A DNA stretch of 64,000 bases from assembly GCF_900157375.1 (NCBI RefSeq), contig NZ_LT721901.1:5951471-6015470 (forward strand). Direction: 5' to 3'. The notes beneath the pieces were generated by a model. That model did no database searches and was not told the DNA's origin. It was given only the letters and a program-made list of their open reading frames with translations. Made by a program: the position numbers and the translations under genes. This DNA comes from Mycobacterium rhizamassiliense (lineage in GTDB: Bacteria; Actinomycetota; Actinomycetes; Mycobacteriales; Mycobacteriaceae). Position 1 is the first letter of the stretch, and each line of letters starts with the position of its first letter. Shown here one piece after another: positions 17,446 to 25,975 of the stretch.

Positions 17446-18963
17446 ATGAGAGTCGGCATCGACTTCGGCACCACGCACACTGTCGTCGCACTGGTCGACC
17501 GGGGTAATTACCCGGTCGTCTCCTTTGATGGGCTCGACGCGTGGCCCTCCCTGATCGCCGCCAACGCCGCAGGCGAGTTGCGCTTCGGCGCGGACGCCGC
17601 CGCCGTGCGCCACGAGCCGGGATGGTCGGTGCTGCGGTCGATCAAACGCCTGCTGAACGAGGCCGGCCCGCAGACCGAGGTGAGCCTGGCCGGGCGCAGT
17701 TACCGGCTGACCGAACTGCTCACCGGATTTCTGGGCGCGCTCAAAGACGATCTGCATCATCGCTCCAACGCCTGCCTCGCGCCCGGGGAAGCCATCGAGG
17801 CGGCGGTCAGCGTGCCCGCCAACGCGTCGAGCGCGCAACGGCTGCTGACGCTGGATGCCTTCGTGGCGGCGGGTTTTCACGTCGTCGCGCTGCTGAACGA
17901 GCCGTCGGCCGCCAGCCTCGAATACGCCCACCGATACCGCTCCACGATCACCGCCAAACGCGAGTACGTCCTCATCTACGACCTGGGCGGCGGCACGTTC
18001 GACGCTTCACTGCTCAAGATGACCGGGCACGCCAACGACGTCGTCCTCAGCGAGGGCATCCAACGCCTTGGCGGCGACGATTTCGACGAGGCCATCCTGC
18101 GGCTGGTCCTCGCCGAGTCGCAGCTGACGGACGTCGACCCCGCCACGCGCGACCTGCTGCGCGAGGAGTGCGCCGCGCGCAAGGAGGCCGTCGGGCCGCA
18201 GACCCGCCGCTTCCTGGTGGACATGTCCGCGGTCGACCGCCCGCCCTTCGCCTGCGGCATCGACGACGTGTATTCGGTGTGCGCGCCCCTGGTGGACCCC
18301 ACCGTCGCGCTGCTCGACCGCGTCCTGCGCGACCCGGCCCGGGACGGCCGCGACATCGCGTGGTCGGAGGTCGCGGGAATCTATGTCGTCGGCGGGGCCG
18401 GCGGCTTCCCGCTGGTGTCGCGGACGCTGCGCACGACGTTCGGCGACAAGCGCGTCAAACGTTCACCGCACCCGTTCGCCGCCAGCGCGATCGGGCTCGC
18501 CGTCTTCCTGGACTCGGAGGCGGGTTTCGAGCTGTCCGAACGCTTTTCGCGGCACTTCGGCGTTTTCCGCGAGGCGCAGGCCGGCGCCGACGTCGTCTTC
18601 GATCCGATCGTGCGCAAGGACGCCGAACTGCCCACCGACGGCCGCACCCCGCTGGTCGTGCGGCGCCGTTACCGCGCCGCGCACAACATCGGCCACTTCC
18701 GCTTCGTCGAGTGCAGCCGGCTGGTCAACGGCCGGCCCGACGGTGACGTGACGCCGTACGACCCGGTCCTGTTCCCGTTCGACCCGGCGCTCTACGACCG
18801 GGACGACCTCGGCCGCCAGCCGGTCGGCCGGTGGAAGGACGGGCCCGACGTCGAGGAGCGTTACGTCGTCGCGCCCAGCGGCGCCGTCGAGGTGACCCTC
18901 ACGACGGAGCCCGGCGGTTTCATGCGCACCTTCCGGCTGGAGCGGTGCGCCGCCGCGCGCTGA
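17446..18963 (+). CDS. Hsp70-like ATPase with short divergent C-terminus
   Basis: 505 residues. The actin-type ATPase domain is clear: phosphate-1 GIDFGTTHTVVALV at 4-17, phosphate-2 YDLGGGTFDASLL near 180, and the adenosine motif VVGGAGGFPLVSRTL near 313. The last 130 residues do not look like the DnaK substrate-binding domain or lid and have no EEVD-like end, so it is a DnaK relative with its own client range. TAAGAT (17432-17437) lies 8 nt before the ATG, suggesting a leaderless transcript separate from cstA, whose stop is 26 bp away. No DnaJ or GrpE gene is adjacent. Confidence 0.8.
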   Translation: MRVGIDFGTTHTVVALVDRGNYPVVSFDGLDAWPSLIAANAAGELRFGADAAAVRHEPGWSVLRSIKRLLNEAGPQTEVSLAGRSYRLTELLTGFLGALKDDLHHRSNACLAPGEAIEAAVSVPANASSAQRLLTLDAFVAAGFHVVALLNEPSAASLEYAHRYRSTITAKREYVLIYDLGGGTFDASLLKMTGHANDVVLSEGIQRLGGDDFDEAILRLVLAESQLTDVDPATRDLLREECAARKEAVGPQTRRFLVDMSAVDRPPFACGIDDVYSVCAPLVDPTVALLDRVLRDPARDGRDIAWSEVAGIYVVGGAGGFPLVSRTLRTTFGDKRVKRSPHPFAASAIGLAVFLDSEAGFELSERFSRHFGVFREAQAGADVVFDPIVRKDAELPTDGRTPLVVRRRYRAAHNIGHFRFVECSRLVNGRPDGDVTPYDPVLFPFDPALYDRDDLGRQPVGRWKDGPDVEERYVVAPSGAVEVTLTTEPGGFMRTFRLERCAAAR

Positions 18964-18994
18964 GGCGGTAGCGAACGGCCCCGGATCGACCTTA

Positions 18995-19275
18995 AAGGTG
19001 ATGGGATTCTGCACGCCGGATCAATACCGCGAATTCATGGAGCAGGCAACGCTTTTCGAACGAATGCTGGTCGATAGCGGGATAACGCTCACCAAGCTGT
19101 GGTTCTCGGTGTCCCCCGCCGAACAACGCACGCGCCCTGGATCGTGGTACGAAGCAACGACAAAAAGCGGGCCCGGATTAACTCCATGCGTTACGTGCTC
19201 GCACAATCGGAGTACGAGGACAAGGACCATGACGTGGTGGGCGAGCCCGATCCGTTGATCGTCGGGGCGCCCTGA
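18995..19275 (+). pseudogene. Broken polyphosphate kinase 2 gene (ppk2-like)
   Basis: Frame 1 from 18995 reads KVMGFCTPDQYREFMEQA and LFERMLVDSGITLTKLWFSV, a well-conserved PPK2 stretch, to EQRTR near 19135. The reading then moves to another frame: APWIVVRSNDKKRARINSM, then RYVLAQSEYEDKDHDVVGEP and the stop at 19273-19275, which is the PPK2 C-terminus. The N-terminal half, including the Walker A region, and about 45 middle residues are missing. The remnant lies directly after the Hsp70-like gene, so a deletion probably removed the rest. It cannot make an active kinase. Confidence 0.8.
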
Positions 19276-19309
19276 CCGATTGAATCCGGCAATAGAAAGT
19301 AGGGCGCGC

Positions 19310-20140
19310 ATGTCTACCTGGCTCATCACCGGCTGCTCAACGGGTTTGGGACGGGCACTCGCCGAAGCGGTCATCGCCTCCGGCGACAACGCCGTCGTCA
19401 CCGCGCGCGACGCGGCGAACGTGCAGGCCCTGGCCGACACGGCACCCGAACGCGTGCTGGCCGCGGCCCTCGACGTCACCGATTCCGCCCAGGTCGCTGC
19501 GGCCGTGCGGCAGGCCGACGAGCGCTTCGGCGGCATCGACGTGCTGGTCAACAACGCCGGCTACGGGTATCGCGCCGCGGTCGAAGAGGGCGACGACGCC
19601 GAGGTGCGCACCCTGTTCGACACGCACTTCTTCGGCACCGTCGCCATGATCAAGGCCGTGCTGCCGGGTATGCGGGCTCGCCGCAGCGGCGCGATCGTGA
19701 ACATCTCCTCGATCGGCGCGACGCTGACTCCGGTCGGATCCGGCTACTACTCGGCCGCCAAGGCGGCCATCGAAGGCGTCAGCGGGGCGCTGCGCGGCGA
19801 GCTTGCGCCGCTGGGCATCTCGGTCACGACCGTCGAGCCCGGCGCCTTTCGCACCGACTTCGCCGGGCGTTCGCTGGTGCAATCGGCCACCGTGATCGAC
19901 GACTACGCCGATACCGCCGGCAAGCGCCGCAAAGAAAACGACACCATGCACGGCAACCAGGCAGGCGACCCCGCCAAGGCCGCCACCGCAATTATCGAGG
20001 CCGTTAAATCCCCTGAGCCCCCGGCCTTTCTGCTCCTCGGCCCCGACGCCCTGGCGCTCTATCGCTACAGCGCGCAGGCCCGCGCGGCCGAGATCGAGAA
20101 ATGGGAAAAGCTCACCAGCGGAACCGATTTCGAATCCTAA
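19310..20140 (+). CDS. Classical short-chain dehydrogenase/reductase
   Basis: 276 residues from the ATG at 19310, preceded by AAGTAGGG. The cofactor motif is WLITGCSTGLGRALAE (4-19) and the second strand ends VVTARD, which favours NADP. NNAG is at 81-84 and the active site is S133/S134, Y147, K151 (GYYSAAKAAIEG). The long C-terminal extension (LLGPDALALYRYSAQARAAE) is typical of the oxidoreductase subgroup that acts on ketones or aldehydes in actinobacteria. Substrate unknown. A decayed copy of this C-terminus lies about 100 bp downstream. Confidence 0.85.
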   Translation: MSTWLITGCSTGLGRALAEAVIASGDNAVVTARDAANVQALADTAPERVLAAALDVTDSAQVAAAVRQADERFGGIDVLVNNAGYGYRAAVEEGDDAEVRTLFDTHFFGTVAMIKAVLPGMRARRSGAIVNISSIGATLTPVGSGYYSAAKAAIEGVSGALRGELAPLGISVTTVEPGAFRTDFAGRSLVQSATVIDDYADTAGKRRKENDTMHGNQAGDPAKAATAIIEAVKSPEPPAFLLLGPDALALYRYSAQARAAEIEKWEKLTSGTDFES

Positions 20141-20240
20141 CTCAGAACCGACTCTTATCGGGCATTTGCGAAATTATCACTGTCGTTAAATTCGTTGCGC
20201 TGCTGGCTTTTTGCTAAAGAGCGTGGCCCGCTAAGTCCGC

Positions 20241-20323
20241 GCGAAGTACAGCACCGGGGCGCGCGCAAACGAGATCAAGCAGACGGAAAAGCTCTCTAGC
20301 AAAACGCATTTCGACAGCGAGGC
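20241..20323 (+). pseudogene. Remnant of a second SDR C-terminus
   Basis: One frame reads AKYSTGARANEIKQTEKLSS followed by KTHFDSE. This lines up with the C-terminus of the intact SDR upstream (YSAQARAAEIEKWEKLTSGT, DFES) at most positions. An in-frame stop (TAA near 20232) precedes it and no start is available, so it is a leftover of a tandem paralogue. The rest of 20141-20432 holds nothing else recognisable. Confidence 0.65.
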
Positions 20324-20432
20324 CGGACCGTCGACAAATCGTTGTGCAAAGTTATGCGAAATTCCGGACACGCCCGGTCGCCGTCGTTATCGTGTGGACA
20401 GATTGCCGCACACCGTGGGGGGAGCGAGAATC

Positions 20433-21206
20433 ATGGCTGCGATCGTTGAGGGAAAAACAAACAAAGCAATGGACAAGGCCGCGGTATTCGTGCGGCAGAT
20501 CCTCATTCGGGCATTCATCGGGGTGGAGAAGCTGTTGGTTCCGGCAGCGTTCTCGCGGGTGCCGACTACCCCGTTCATGGATCCCGACCTATTCGAGTGG
20601 AACGGCGTTGTGACGGCCCAGTGGACCAAGGTTCAGCGCGAACTGCGGGCGCTGCTTGCGAACGTCGAGACGATCCCGGAGTGGCTGGTGGTCACCGACG
20701 AGAAAAACCTGCCCATTACCGATAACGACACATGGCGCACCTACTTCTTCTATGTCTACGGGCACCGCTTCGAAAAGCAGTGCGGCGAGTGCCCCGAGAC
20801 CGCGCGCCTCCTGGAGCAGATCCCGGGCATGAAGACCGCGCTGTTCTCCATCCTGGAACCCGGCACGAAGATCACCCCGCACCGCGGGCCCTACCGGGGC
20901 GTCCTTCGCTACCACCTGCCCCTGCAGGTGCCCGCCGAGGGCGGGTGCGGAATCCGCGTCGGCAACGAGACCGCCTCCTGGGAAGAAGGCGTTGGGATGA
21001 TGTTCGACGACACCTACGAGCACGAGGCGTGGAACCAGAGCAGTCATACCCGCGTGGTCCTGTTCCTCGACATCGTCCGGCCGATGAGGTTCCCGTTCAA
21101 CATCGTCAATTCGGCGATCATCAAGATCGTCGGACACTCGCCGTCGGTGCGGCAGATTCAACAGAAGCAAGCGGCCTGGGACCGCACGCTCGAGAAAGCC
21201 AGCTAG
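20433..21206 (+). CDS. Aspartyl/asparaginyl beta-hydroxylase-like dioxygenase
   Basis: 257 residues. The AspH/LpxO-type double-stranded beta-helix is recognisable from LEPGTKITPHRGPYRGVLRY (first metal-ligand His), the basic VPAEGGCGIRVGNETASWEE, and FDDTYEHEAWNQSSHTRVVL (second His), followed by FLDIVRP. The family needs Fe(II) and 2-oxoglutarate and hydroxylates Asp/Asn side chains or lipid acyl chains. A hydrophobic N-terminal helix (VFVRQILIRAFIGVEKLLVP) may tether it to the membrane, which would suit a lipid substrate. GGGGGGAG precedes the ATG at 20433. It is followed by a hairpin and probably forms a single-gene unit. Confidence 0.82.
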   Translation: MAAIVEGKTNKAMDKAAVFVRQILIRAFIGVEKLLVPAAFSRVPTTPFMDPDLFEWNGVVTAQWTKVQRELRALLANVETIPEWLVVTDEKNLPITDNDTWRTYFFYVYGHRFEKQCGECPETARLLEQIPGMKTALFSILEPGTKITPHRGPYRGVLRYHLPLQVPAEGGCGIRVGNETASWEEGVGMMFDDTYEHEAWNQSSHTRVVLFLDIVRPMRFPFNIVNSAIIKIVGHSPSVRQIQQKQAAWDRTLEKAS

Positions 21207-21224
21207 CCGACGCGATTCCCTTAG

Positions 21225-21240
21225 CCGCCCACCTGGGCGG
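21225..21240 (+). terminator. Short hairpin after the hydroxylase gene
   Basis: CCGCCC (21225-21230) and GGGCGG (21235-21240) pair around a 4-nt loop (ACCT), 19 bp after the stop codon. It has no U-tract, so it is a moderate terminator candidate. Confidence 0.45.
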
Positions 21241-21297
21241 TGTGCCTGCCCGCTCGTGACGCTTTCGCCGACGGCCTCCGGCACCGGGTTGCCGGGC

Positions 21298-21335
21298 GGA
21301 GAATAGCTTCCCTATTTTGGAGAAGGTTATTCTCC
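21298..21335. promoter_or_regulatory. Long inverted repeat before the amidohydrolase gene
   Basis: GGAGAATA (21298-21305) and TATTCTCC (21328-21335) are perfect inverted repeats, and the symmetry continues inward with CTTC/GAAG, giving a 38-bp imperfect palindrome. It is AT-richer than its surroundings and lies 67 bp before the ATG at 21403, where a promoter and operator would be. Confidence 0.5.
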
Positions 21336-21402
21336 TGGATCGAGAGACCCATTACGATTGGTAAGAATCGACCGGGGGGTTGATGCCGCGAAGGAGTTCG
21401 CC

Positions 21403-22587
21403 ATGACGGCCACGCCGACCTTTCCCTTTCCGCTGTTCGACGCGGACAACCACCTGTACGAGACCGAGGAATCGCTGACCCGGTACCTGCCCAAGCTGTA
21501 CAAAGACGCGATCCAGTATGTCCAGGTCAACGGCCGCACCAAGATCGCGATCCGCGGGCAGATCAGCGACTACATTCCCAACCCCACCTTTGAGGTCGTG
21601 GCCAGGCCCGGCGCGATGGAGGACTACTTCAGGATCGGCAACCCCGACGGCAAGAGCCGCCGCGAGATCTTCGGCGAACCGATGCGCTCGATCCCGGCGT
21701 TCCGGGAACCCGGCCCCCGGCTGGAGCTGATGAACGAGCTCGGCGTGGACCGCTCGCTGATGTTCCCGACGCTGGCCAGCCTGATCGAGGAGCGAATGCG
21801 CGACGATCCCGCGCTGATCCACGTCGTCGTCCACGCGCTCAACGAGTGGCTGGACGACGTGTGGGGCTTCAACTACCAGAACCGGATCTTCACCGTGCCC
21901 GTCGTGAGCCTGCCGATCGTGGAGAAGGCGATCGAGGAGCTCGATTGGGTGGTGGCCCGCGGCGCGCGCGCCGTTTTGATTCGGCCCGCGCCGGTGCCCG
22001 GTTTCCGCGGCCCGCGGTCGTTCGCGCTGCCGGAGTTCGACCCGTTCTGGCAGCGCTGCGTCGAGCACGACGTGCTGATTGCCATGCACACCTCGGACAG
22101 TGGCTACGCCCGTTACAACGGGGAGTGGAACGGCAACGACACGGAGATGCTGCCCATGCGGACCGACGCGTTCGGCATGTGCACGCAGTGGCGCGCGGTG
22201 CAGGACGCCGTCGCATCGTGGGTCGTACACGGCGCGCTGTACCGTTTCCCGACGCTGAAAGTCGCTGTGATCGAAAGCGGTTCGCGCTGGCTGTTCCCGC
22301 TGCTGGACACCATTGCCGACGTCTACAAGAAGACGCCGGAAAGCTTCGCAGGCGGCGACCCGGTCGAGGAGATCAAGAATCGCATCCACGTCAGCCCCTT
22401 CTACGAAGACGGCATCAGCGATCTGATCAATCTGGTCGGTGTCGAGCGCGTGCTGTTCGGTTCGGACTTCCCGCACCCCGAAGGCCTGGCCGCGCCAACG
22501 CATTTCGCCGATGCGCTCGGACATCTTCCCGTCGGGGATCAGGCAAAGATCATGGGCGGCAATCTGTCCCGGCTCGTCACCGTGTGA
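21403..22587 (+). CDS. Amidohydrolase-2 family metal-dependent hydrolase
   Basis: 394 residues with AAGGAG 7 nt before the ATG. The TIM-barrel amidohydrolase signature is present: FPLFDADNHLYE at the start (D-x-D-x-H variant of the metal site), LIAMHTSDSG in the middle (His ligand), KVAVIESGSRWLFPLLD, and VLFGSDFPHPEGLAAP near the end (catalytic Asp). This is the family of ACMS decarboxylase-like enzymes; many mycobacterial members are uncharacterised and lie in lipid or sterol regions. It is followed 50 bp later by a thiolase, hydratase and acyl-CoA dehydrogenase on the same strand, so it may belong to one degradation pathway. Confidence 0.85.
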   Translation: MTATPTFPFPLFDADNHLYETEESLTRYLPKLYKDAIQYVQVNGRTKIAIRGQISDYIPNPTFEVVARPGAMEDYFRIGNPDGKSRREIFGEPMRSIPAFREPGPRLELMNELGVDRSLMFPTLASLIEERMRDDPALIHVVVHALNEWLDDVWGFNYQNRIFTVPVVSLPIVEKAIEELDWVVARGARAVLIRPAPVPGFRGPRSFALPEFDPFWQRCVEHDVLIAMHTSDSGYARYNGEWNGNDTEMLPMRTDAFGMCTQWRAVQDAVASWVVHGALYRFPTLKVAVIESGSRWLFPLLDTIADVYKKTPESFAGGDPVEEIKNRIHVSPFYEDGISDLINLVGVERVLFGSDFPHPEGLAAPTHFADALGHLPVGDQAKIMGGNLSRLVTV

Positions 22588-22637
22588 CAATCCCCTCGAA
22601 TCCAATCAGCCCCAACGACTCGTGATCGGAGCCCGAC

Positions 22638-23858
22638 ATCGACGCCTGGATCCTTGATGCGGTACGCACCCCCCGGGGGCGAGGCCGCCCCGACGGCGCA
22701 CTGCACAACGTTCATCCGCAAACCCTGTTCGCCGCGTGCCTGAGCGCGCTGGCCGAGCGCACCGGCTTCGAGCCGGCCGAAGTCGACGACGTGATCGCCG
22801 GCAACGGCATCCTCAGCGGGGACCACGGCGACGACATCGCGCGCCTGTCCGTGCTTTTGGCGGGCTGGCCCGAGTCCGTTCCCGGGATGACGCTGAACCG
22901 GTTCTGCGGGTCGGGCCAGCAGGCCGTCACCGTGGCCGCATCCTCCATCGCGGCCGGCAGTGAGGATCTGGTGATCGCCGGCGGAGTCGAGTCGATGTCG
23001 CGCTGGGACGTCACGGCGGGCGTCCCGACGATCGACGGCAACAACGCGGACTTCCGGACGCGCTATCCGACTGTGCCGCAGGGCATTTCGGCCGACCTGA
23101 TCGCCACGCTCGAGGGGTTCAGCCGCGAGGACGTCGACGCCTACGCGGCGCGCAGCCAGAACAGGGCCGCGGCGGCCATCGACGAGGACAGGTTCGGGCG
23201 CTCCCTGATCGAGGTGGCCACACCCAACGGCCCGGTCGCACGCGACGAGCACCCCCGCCCGGGAACCACCACCGAGTCGCTGGCCAGACTCAAGCCCGCC
23301 TTCGCCGCCATGGGCGCCGCGCACGCCGACGGGGAAGCACTCACCTTCGACGAGATCTGCCTGCAGCGCTATCCGGGCACCGACCAGATCGACCACGTAC
23401 ACCACGCGGGCAACTCCTCGGGGGTGGTCGACGGCGCCGCCGCGGTAGCCGTCGCGTCGTCGAGCTGGATGCACGCCAACGGCGTCAAGCCCCGGGCGCA
23501 GATCCGGGCCGCCGCCGCGATCGGCAGCGAACCGATCATCATGCTCACCGCGCCCGGGCCCGCGGCGCAACGCTGCCTGGAGCGCGCCGGCATGAGCGTG
23601 CAGGACATCGACCTCTGGGAGATCAACGAGGCCTTCGCCGCCGTGCCGCTCAAGACGATGCGCGACCTAGAGATCGACCCGGACGTGGTCAACGTCAACG
23701 GCGGTGCCATCGCGCTCGGCCACCCGATCGGCGCCACCGGCGCCATGCTCATCGGCACCCTCCTCGACGAGCTCGAACGCCGCGATCTGGCAACGGGATT
23801 GGTGACCATGTGCACCGGCGGCGGCATGGGCACCGCGACGATCATCGAGCGGGCCTGA
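22638..23858 (+). CDS. Acetyl-CoA acyltransferase (thiolase) with non-standard start
   Basis: 406 residues if translation starts at ATC 22638. The conserved thiolase N-terminus IDAWILDAVRTPRGRGRPDG follows at once, the in-frame stop TGA is at 22623, and no ATG, GTG or TTG occurs in frame before GTG 22791, which would delete 51 conserved residues. GGAG (22628-22631) lies 6 nt before the ATC. Catalytic residues are intact: nucleophile C90 (NRFCGSGQQA), H362 (GHPIGATGA) and C392 (MCTGGGMG). It should cleave 3-ketoacyl-CoA as the last step of beta-oxidation. Two bases separate its stop from the hydratase ATG, so the two are co-translated. Confidence 0.85.
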   Translation: MDAWILDAVRTPRGRGRPDGALHNVHPQTLFAACLSALAERTGFEPAEVDDVIAGNGILSGDHGDDIARLSVLLAGWPESVPGMTLNRFCGSGQQAVTVAASSIAAGSEDLVIAGGVESMSRWDVTAGVPTIDGNNADFRTRYPTVPQGISADLIATLEGFSREDVDAYAARSQNRAAAAIDEDRFGRSLIEVATPNGPVARDEHPRPGTTTESLARLKPAFAAMGAAHADGEALTFDEICLQRYPGTDQIDHVHHAGNSSGVVDGAAAVAVASSSWMHANGVKPRAQIRAAAAIGSEPIIMLTAPGPAAQRCLERAGMSVQDIDLWEINEAFAAVPLKTMRDLEIDPDVVNVNGGAIALGHPIGATGAMLIGTLLDELERRDLATGLVTMCTGGGMGTATIIERA

Positions 23859-23860
23859 GC

Positions 23861-24637
23861 ATGACGGGCACGCTGGAAGTCGACCGGCCACGCGACGGCG
23901 TCGCCGTGGTGCGGCTCAATCGCCCAAAGCAGCTCAACGCCATCGACGAAGCTATGCAGCACGAATTGGCGCAGACCCTGGCAGAACTGGCCGCCGACCG
24001 TAGCGCGCATGCCGTCGTGCTCACCGGCTCCGGCCGCGGCTTCTGCGCCGGCATCGACATGCGCAACTTCGGGCCCGGCATGCTCGAGGCCGACGCTCCG
24101 GCCATCGACCGAATGGCCTTCCAGGAGAAAATGGCCGGGCTGGCCGAGGCCGTCCGCGCGCTGCCGCAGCCCGTCATCGCCGCCGTCAACGGCCCGTGCG
24201 TGGGTGCGGGATTCGCCCTGACGCTGGCCTGCGACATCCGGATCTGTTCGACGGCAGCATCATTCGGCAACGCGGCCATCCTGCTCGGGCTGTCGGGCGC
24301 CGAGATGGGCATGAGCTATCACCTGCCGCGCATCGTCGGGACAAGCGTCGCCGCTGACTGGATGCTCAGCGGCCGAACGGTTTCGGCCGAGGAGGCCGAT
24401 CGCCGCGGCCTGGTCAGCGAGCGGGTCGAGCCGGACGCGTTGGCCGACCGGGCACTCGAGTTGGCCGCGCTGATCGCGGACCTCTCCCCCTTGGGCGTGC
24501 AGTTGACGAAGCGTGCGCTGCAGGTCAACACCGACGCGACGAGCCTGTCGTCGGCGCTGGAACTGGAGAACCGCAACCAGGTGATCTCGCACGCCACCGA
24601 CGAAGCGGCCGCCCGCCGCCAGAAGTGGTCCCGCTGA
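23861..24637 (+). CDS. Enoyl-CoA hydratase/isomerase
   Basis: 258 residues of the crotonase family. Oxyanion-hole segments are VVLTGSGRGFCAGIDMRNF and VNGPCVGAGFALTLACDI. A candidate catalytic Glu is in GLSGAEMGMSYHLPRIVG. The end (ALELENRNQVISHATDEAAA) is typical. It hydrates trans-2-enoyl-CoA in beta-oxidation. It starts 2 bp after the thiolase stop and is followed 34 bp later by an acyl-CoA dehydrogenase, giving three consecutive activities of one oxidation cycle. Gene-level identity (echA number) cannot be fixed. Confidence 0.88.
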   Translation: MTGTLEVDRPRDGVAVVRLNRPKQLNAIDEAMQHELAQTLAELAADRSAHAVVLTGSGRGFCAGIDMRNFGPGMLEADAPAIDRMAFQEKMAGLAEAVRALPQPVIAAVNGPCVGAGFALTLACDIRICSTAASFGNAAILLGLSGAEMGMSYHLPRIVGTSVAADWMLSGRTVSAEEADRRGLVSERVEPDALADRALELAALIADLSPLGVQLTKRALQVNTDATSLSSALELENRNQVISHATDEAAARRQKWSR

Positions 24638-24671
24638 GCGGGCCGCACCAAACAAGAAGGGTTCTGAACAC

Positions 24672-25967
24672 ATGTCATGGGATTTCTCGACCGACCCGCA
24701 ATGGGCCGAGCAGCTCGAGTGGGTCGAGGACTTCGTCCGCAACGAATGCGAACCGATCGACCTGATCGTCAAGGAATCCCATGACCTCAACGATCCGGTC
24801 CGCCAGGCGCTGATCCCGCCGCTGCAGGAGATCGTCAAGCAGCGCGGGCTGTGGGCCACCCACCTGGGACCGCATCTCGGTGGCCCGGGCTACGGGCAGG
24901 TGAAACTGGCGCTGCTCAACGAGATCCTGGGCCGCTCGGAGTGTGCGCCCATCGTCTTCGGCTCGCAGGCGCCCGATTCCGGCAACAGCGAAATCCTCGC
25001 GCACTACGGCACACCCGAGCTCAAGGCCCGCTACCTCGAGCCGCTGCTGGACAACCGCATCATCTCCTGCTTCTCGATGACCGAGCCGCAGGGCGGCGCC
25101 GACCCGAAGGTGTTCCGCACCGCGGCGGTGCAGGACGGCGATCACTGGATCATCAACGGCGAGAAGTGGTTTTCCTCGTTCGCCTCGATGGCGTCGTTCA
25201 TCATCGTGATGGCGATGACCGACCCTGACGCGCCGCCATACGAGCGCTACTCGATGTTCGTCGTGCCCGGCGACACCCCCGGCATCAACGTGATGCGCGA
25301 CGTCGGGCTCGGCTATCAACCGCTCGGCGGCGGCCGGGAAGGCTATGTCCGCTACGAAAACGTCCGGGTGCCGGCCGATCACATGCTCGGCCCGCGCGGC
25401 GGGGCCTTCGTGGTCGCGCAGACCCGGCTGGGCGGCGGCCGCATTCACCACGCCATGCGCACGGTGGGCCTGGTCCGCCGGATCTACGACATGATCTGTG
25501 AGCGCGCGGTGTCGCGCTACACGCAGGGCGAGGTCCTGGCCAACAAGCAACTCGTCCAGGAGATGGTGGCCGATTCCTGGATGGAGATCGAGGCGTACCG
25601 GCTGCTCACCCTCCAAACTGCTTGGAAGATCGACCAATTTAACGACTACAAGGCGGTGCGCGCCGACATCTCGGCGGTGAAGGCGATGATGCAGAAGGTC
25701 CTGCACGACGTGTCGTCGAGGGCGCTGCAGCTGCACGGATCGCTGGGCACCACGCACGAGATGCCGTTCGTGCAATACCTTGTCGAGTCGTTCGTGCTGG
25801 GCCTGGCCGACGGCCCGACCGAGGTGCACAAGGTGACGCTGGCCCGGCTGCTGCTCAAGGACCGCGCGAGCGCTCCCGACCTGTTCCCCTCCGAGCACCT
25901 GCTGCGGTTGCGCGCGGCTGCGGAGGCGAAGTTCGCCGACAAGCTCGCGGGTATTCCCCGCGGATAG
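24672..25967 (+). CDS. Acyl-CoA dehydrogenase
   Basis: 431 residues, AAGAAGG before the ATG. FAD and substrate motifs are CFSMTEPQGGADPKVFRTAA and WIINGEKWFSSFASMASFII; the C-terminal four-helix domain contains LQLHGSLGTTHEMPFVQYL and EVHKVTLARLLL. This layout matches the mycobacterial FadE group related to ACAD10/11, which handles branched or hydroxylated substrates. It is the last gene of the thiolase-hydratase-dehydrogenase operon. It ends 8 bp from the convergent porin gene. The fadE number is not assigned. Confidence 0.88.
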   Translation: MSWDFSTDPQWAEQLEWVEDFVRNECEPIDLIVKESHDLNDPVRQALIPPLQEIVKQRGLWATHLGPHLGGPGYGQVKLALLNEILGRSECAPIVFGSQAPDSGNSEILAHYGTPELKARYLEPLLDNRIISCFSMTEPQGGADPKVFRTAAVQDGDHWIINGEKWFSSFASMASFIIVMAMTDPDAPPYERYSMFVVPGDTPGINVMRDVGLGYQPLGGGREGYVRYENVRVPADHMLGPRGGAFVVAQTRLGGGRIHHAMRTVGLVRRIYDMICERAVSRYTQGEVLANKQLVQEMVADSWMEIEAYRLLTLQTAWKIDQFNDYKAVRADISAVKAMMQKVLHDVSSRALQLHGSLGTTHEMPFVQYLVESFVLGLADGPTEVHKVTLARLLLKDRASAPDLFPSEHLLRLRAAAEAKFADKLAGIPRG

Positions 25968-25975
25968 CCCTGCGC

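Noticed and set aside
22791..23858. Thiolase starting at the GTG at 22791
   Set aside because: This would cut off 51 residues with strong thiolase N-terminal conservation, so the longer frame with a non-standard start is preferred.
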